From Nitrosopumilaceae archaeon (lineage in GTDB: Archaea > Thermoproteota > Nitrososphaeria > Nitrososphaerales > Nitrosopumilaceae), in NCBI GenBank assembly GCA_013330055.1, contig DUJB01000026.1:1-5605 (forward strand): a stretch of 5,605 nt of DNA, read 5' to 3'. Below, one piece after another: positions 5,052 to 5,605 of this stretch (positions within the stretch are counted from its first letter, which is position 1; the number at the start of each line of letters is the position of its first letter). Position numbers and translations under genes: made by a program. The notes under the pieces were generated by a model, which made no database searches, had not been told where the DNA came from, and saw only the letters and a program-made list of their open reading frames with translations.

Positions 5052-5067
5052 ATTAAAAAAATTCTTA

Positions 5068-5079
5068 AAATATAATTAA
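5068..5079 (-). promoter_or_regulatory. TATA-like box for the 87-aa zinc-finger gene
   Basis: On the minus strand TTAATTATATTT is centred about 23 bp ahead of the ATG at 5051. The whole region is AT-rich, so the exact box is uncertain, but this is the best TATA match there. Confidence 0.45.
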
Positions 5080-5232
5080 GTAATGCGAAGAATTCGTTCT
5101 ATGAAATCATACTAAACTCTTAAATCTTATAATTCAGCCTTTGTGCTTTTATGAATGTTTTTTGCAGTACAGTAATCGCTCCAAATTACGTGTAGAGTAT
5201 TACATCCTGTTCTTTTATGAAAAAACGTAAAA
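5080..5232. other. Intergenic stretch without a supported gene
   Basis: No convincing gene or RNA is visible. On the minus strand one frame is open for 42 codons (5127-5255) and contains protein-like sequence (TGCNTLHVIWSDYC), but it has no ATG, GTG or TTG start and overlaps the end of the next gene. It may be a gene remnant or chance. A 10-codon plus-strand ORF at 5084 has no support. Confidence 0.45.
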
Positions 5233-5400
5233 TCAAGAATCCCTTGCGATCCTTCTTACTACTATTTGATGACCCTCATGTATGTGAGAAGCATGATTTG
5301 ATTTTATTATCTCGGCTATTTTCATATCTGAAAAATATTTTTCATTGTATCTACCCAGTATTTTCTTACAATTATGACAATAGATTTCTTTAAAATCCAT
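5233..5400 (-). CDS. Small C2/His-rich putative zinc-binding protein, 55 aa
   Basis: The protein begins MDFKEIYCHNCKKILGRY. With this start the Cys pair is Cys8-x2-Cys11, and a His cluster follows at residues 36, 39, 41 and 44 (HASHIHEGH). Two Cys plus His residues suggest a single zinc site, a zinc-finger-like fold of a kind common among small archaeal proteins. The C-terminus is basic (VVRRIARDS). There is no signal peptide. An in-frame ATG five codons upstream (5415) would give 60 residues. I prefer the start at 5400 because the TATA-like box at 5421-5431 lies 26 bp from it, as for other genes here, but only about 11 bp from 5415. The gene lies 37 bp after the ORF at 5438-5599 on the same strand, so co-transcription is also possible. 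The function is unknown; nucleic-acid binding is plausible. Confidence 0.78.
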   Translation of the reverse strand: MDFKEIYCHNCKKILGRYNEKYFSDMKIAEIIKSNHASHIHEGHQIVVRRIARDS

Positions 5401-5420
5401 GATGATGGAAGGCATCTTAC

Positions 5421-5432
5421 AATATTTTAAGA
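5421..5432 (-). promoter_or_regulatory. TATA-like box for the 55-aa zinc-binding gene
   Basis: On the minus strand TCTTAAAATATT is centred 26 bp upstream of the ATG at 5400. It sits in the gap after the stop of the upstream ORF and supports an independent leaderless transcript starting at 5400. Confidence 0.45.
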
Positions 5433-5437
5433 TAAAG

Positions 5438-5599
5438 TTAGAATTCTATGGAAGATAGCGCTGATTGCTCTTTATTTTCTAGAAATTTAATTCTTGAAAT
5501 TTTATAATAAATCACTTCACCGCGCCTTTCTATAACTGCAATAACCGGCTCTTTTCCCATTTTTGCTATTTGCTCTATTTGTTTTTGTAGTAATCCCAT
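5438..5599 (-). CDS. Small hypothetical protein at the right edge, 53 aa (possibly 5'-truncated)
   Basis: The frame runs from ATG (5599-5597) to TAA (5440-5438). Residues 1-14 look like an amphipathic helix (MGLLQKQIEQIAKMG), followed by two beta-prone stretches (EPVIAVIERRG and EVIYYKISRIKFL) and a polar tail. The pattern of helix then beta hairpin with balanced charges looks like a genuine small cytoplasmic protein, and codon use matches the neighbours. There is no Cys. The frame stays open for the last few bases of the window, so the true start may lie further upstream and the promoter is not visible. I do not recognise the family. It precedes the 55-aa zinc-binding gene on the same strand. 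Confidence 0.58.
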   Translation of the reverse strand: MGLLQKQIEQIAKMGKEPVIAVIERRGEVIYYKISRIKFLENKEQSALSSIEF

Positions 5600-5605
5600 T
5601 TTTTC

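Noticed and set aside
4862..5056. Plus-strand 64-codon ORF
   Set aside because: It is antisense to the double zinc-finger gene, whose regular Cys pairs identify the real frame.
5217..5393. Plus-strand 58-codon ORF beginning MKKRKIKN
   Set aside because: It is antisense to the C2/His-rich gene and has no TATA box at the right distance; it appears to be a shadow frame.
1..5605. CRISPR array, insertion sequence or defence system
   Set aside because: No regularly spaced repeats, transposase, terminal inverted repeats or recognisable defence proteins were seen.

Overview
The window looks like a piece of a chromosome from an AT-rich ammonia-oxidising archaeon (Nitrososphaerota, formerly Thaumarchaeota, probably Nitrosopumilales-like). 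This rests on four things. There is a secreted plastocyanin-type blue copper protein with a PEF-type C-terminal anchor. There is a tRNA gene with no encoded CCA. Archaeal TATA-like boxes sit about 23-29 bp ahead of start codons, implying leaderless or nearly leaderless mRNAs. Small zinc-finger and cysteine-rich proteins are abundant. The assignment is from general knowledge of these families, not from a search.

Layout. Positions 1-71 may hold the start of a minus-strand gene running off the left edge. Positions 143-649 (+) encode a 168-residue soluble protein I do not recognise; its 3' end overlaps the convergent neighbour by 49 bp. Positions 601-2857 (-) are a two-gene operon: a 519-residue secreted cupredoxin protein, then 13 bp downstream a 227-residue membrane-anchored protein. 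The two share a recognisable extracytoplasmic domain, so this looks like a duplicated-domain pair working at the cell surface, one member carrying a copper redox module and the other not.

From 2858 to 3288 there are two cysteine-rich microproteins: a 56-residue one on the plus strand, divergent from the copper operon across a 75-bp promoter region, and a 47-residue metallothionein-like one on the minus strand with nine cysteines. Positions 3345-4232 (-) encode a 295-residue protein whose N-terminal region resembles a degenerate nucleotidyltransferase followed by a helical region. A tRNA-Glu(CUC) gene lies at 4345-4420 (+).

The right third holds small proteins only: a 56-residue Cys-rich protein (4511-4681, +), an 87-residue double zinc finger (4788-5051, -), a 55-residue C2/His-rich protein (5233-5400, -) and a 53-residue ORF at the right edge (5438-5599, -). 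Positions 4682-4787 and 5052-5232 contain no gene I can support, apart from promoter and terminator elements and start-less open stretches.

No mobile element, CRISPR array or obvious phage gene is visible. The most distinctive points are the shared-domain surface pair, the metallothionein-like microprotein, the degenerate nucleotidyltransferase-like protein, and the density of very small Cys-rich proteins next to a copper protein. Whether these form a metal-handling neighbourhood is inference.
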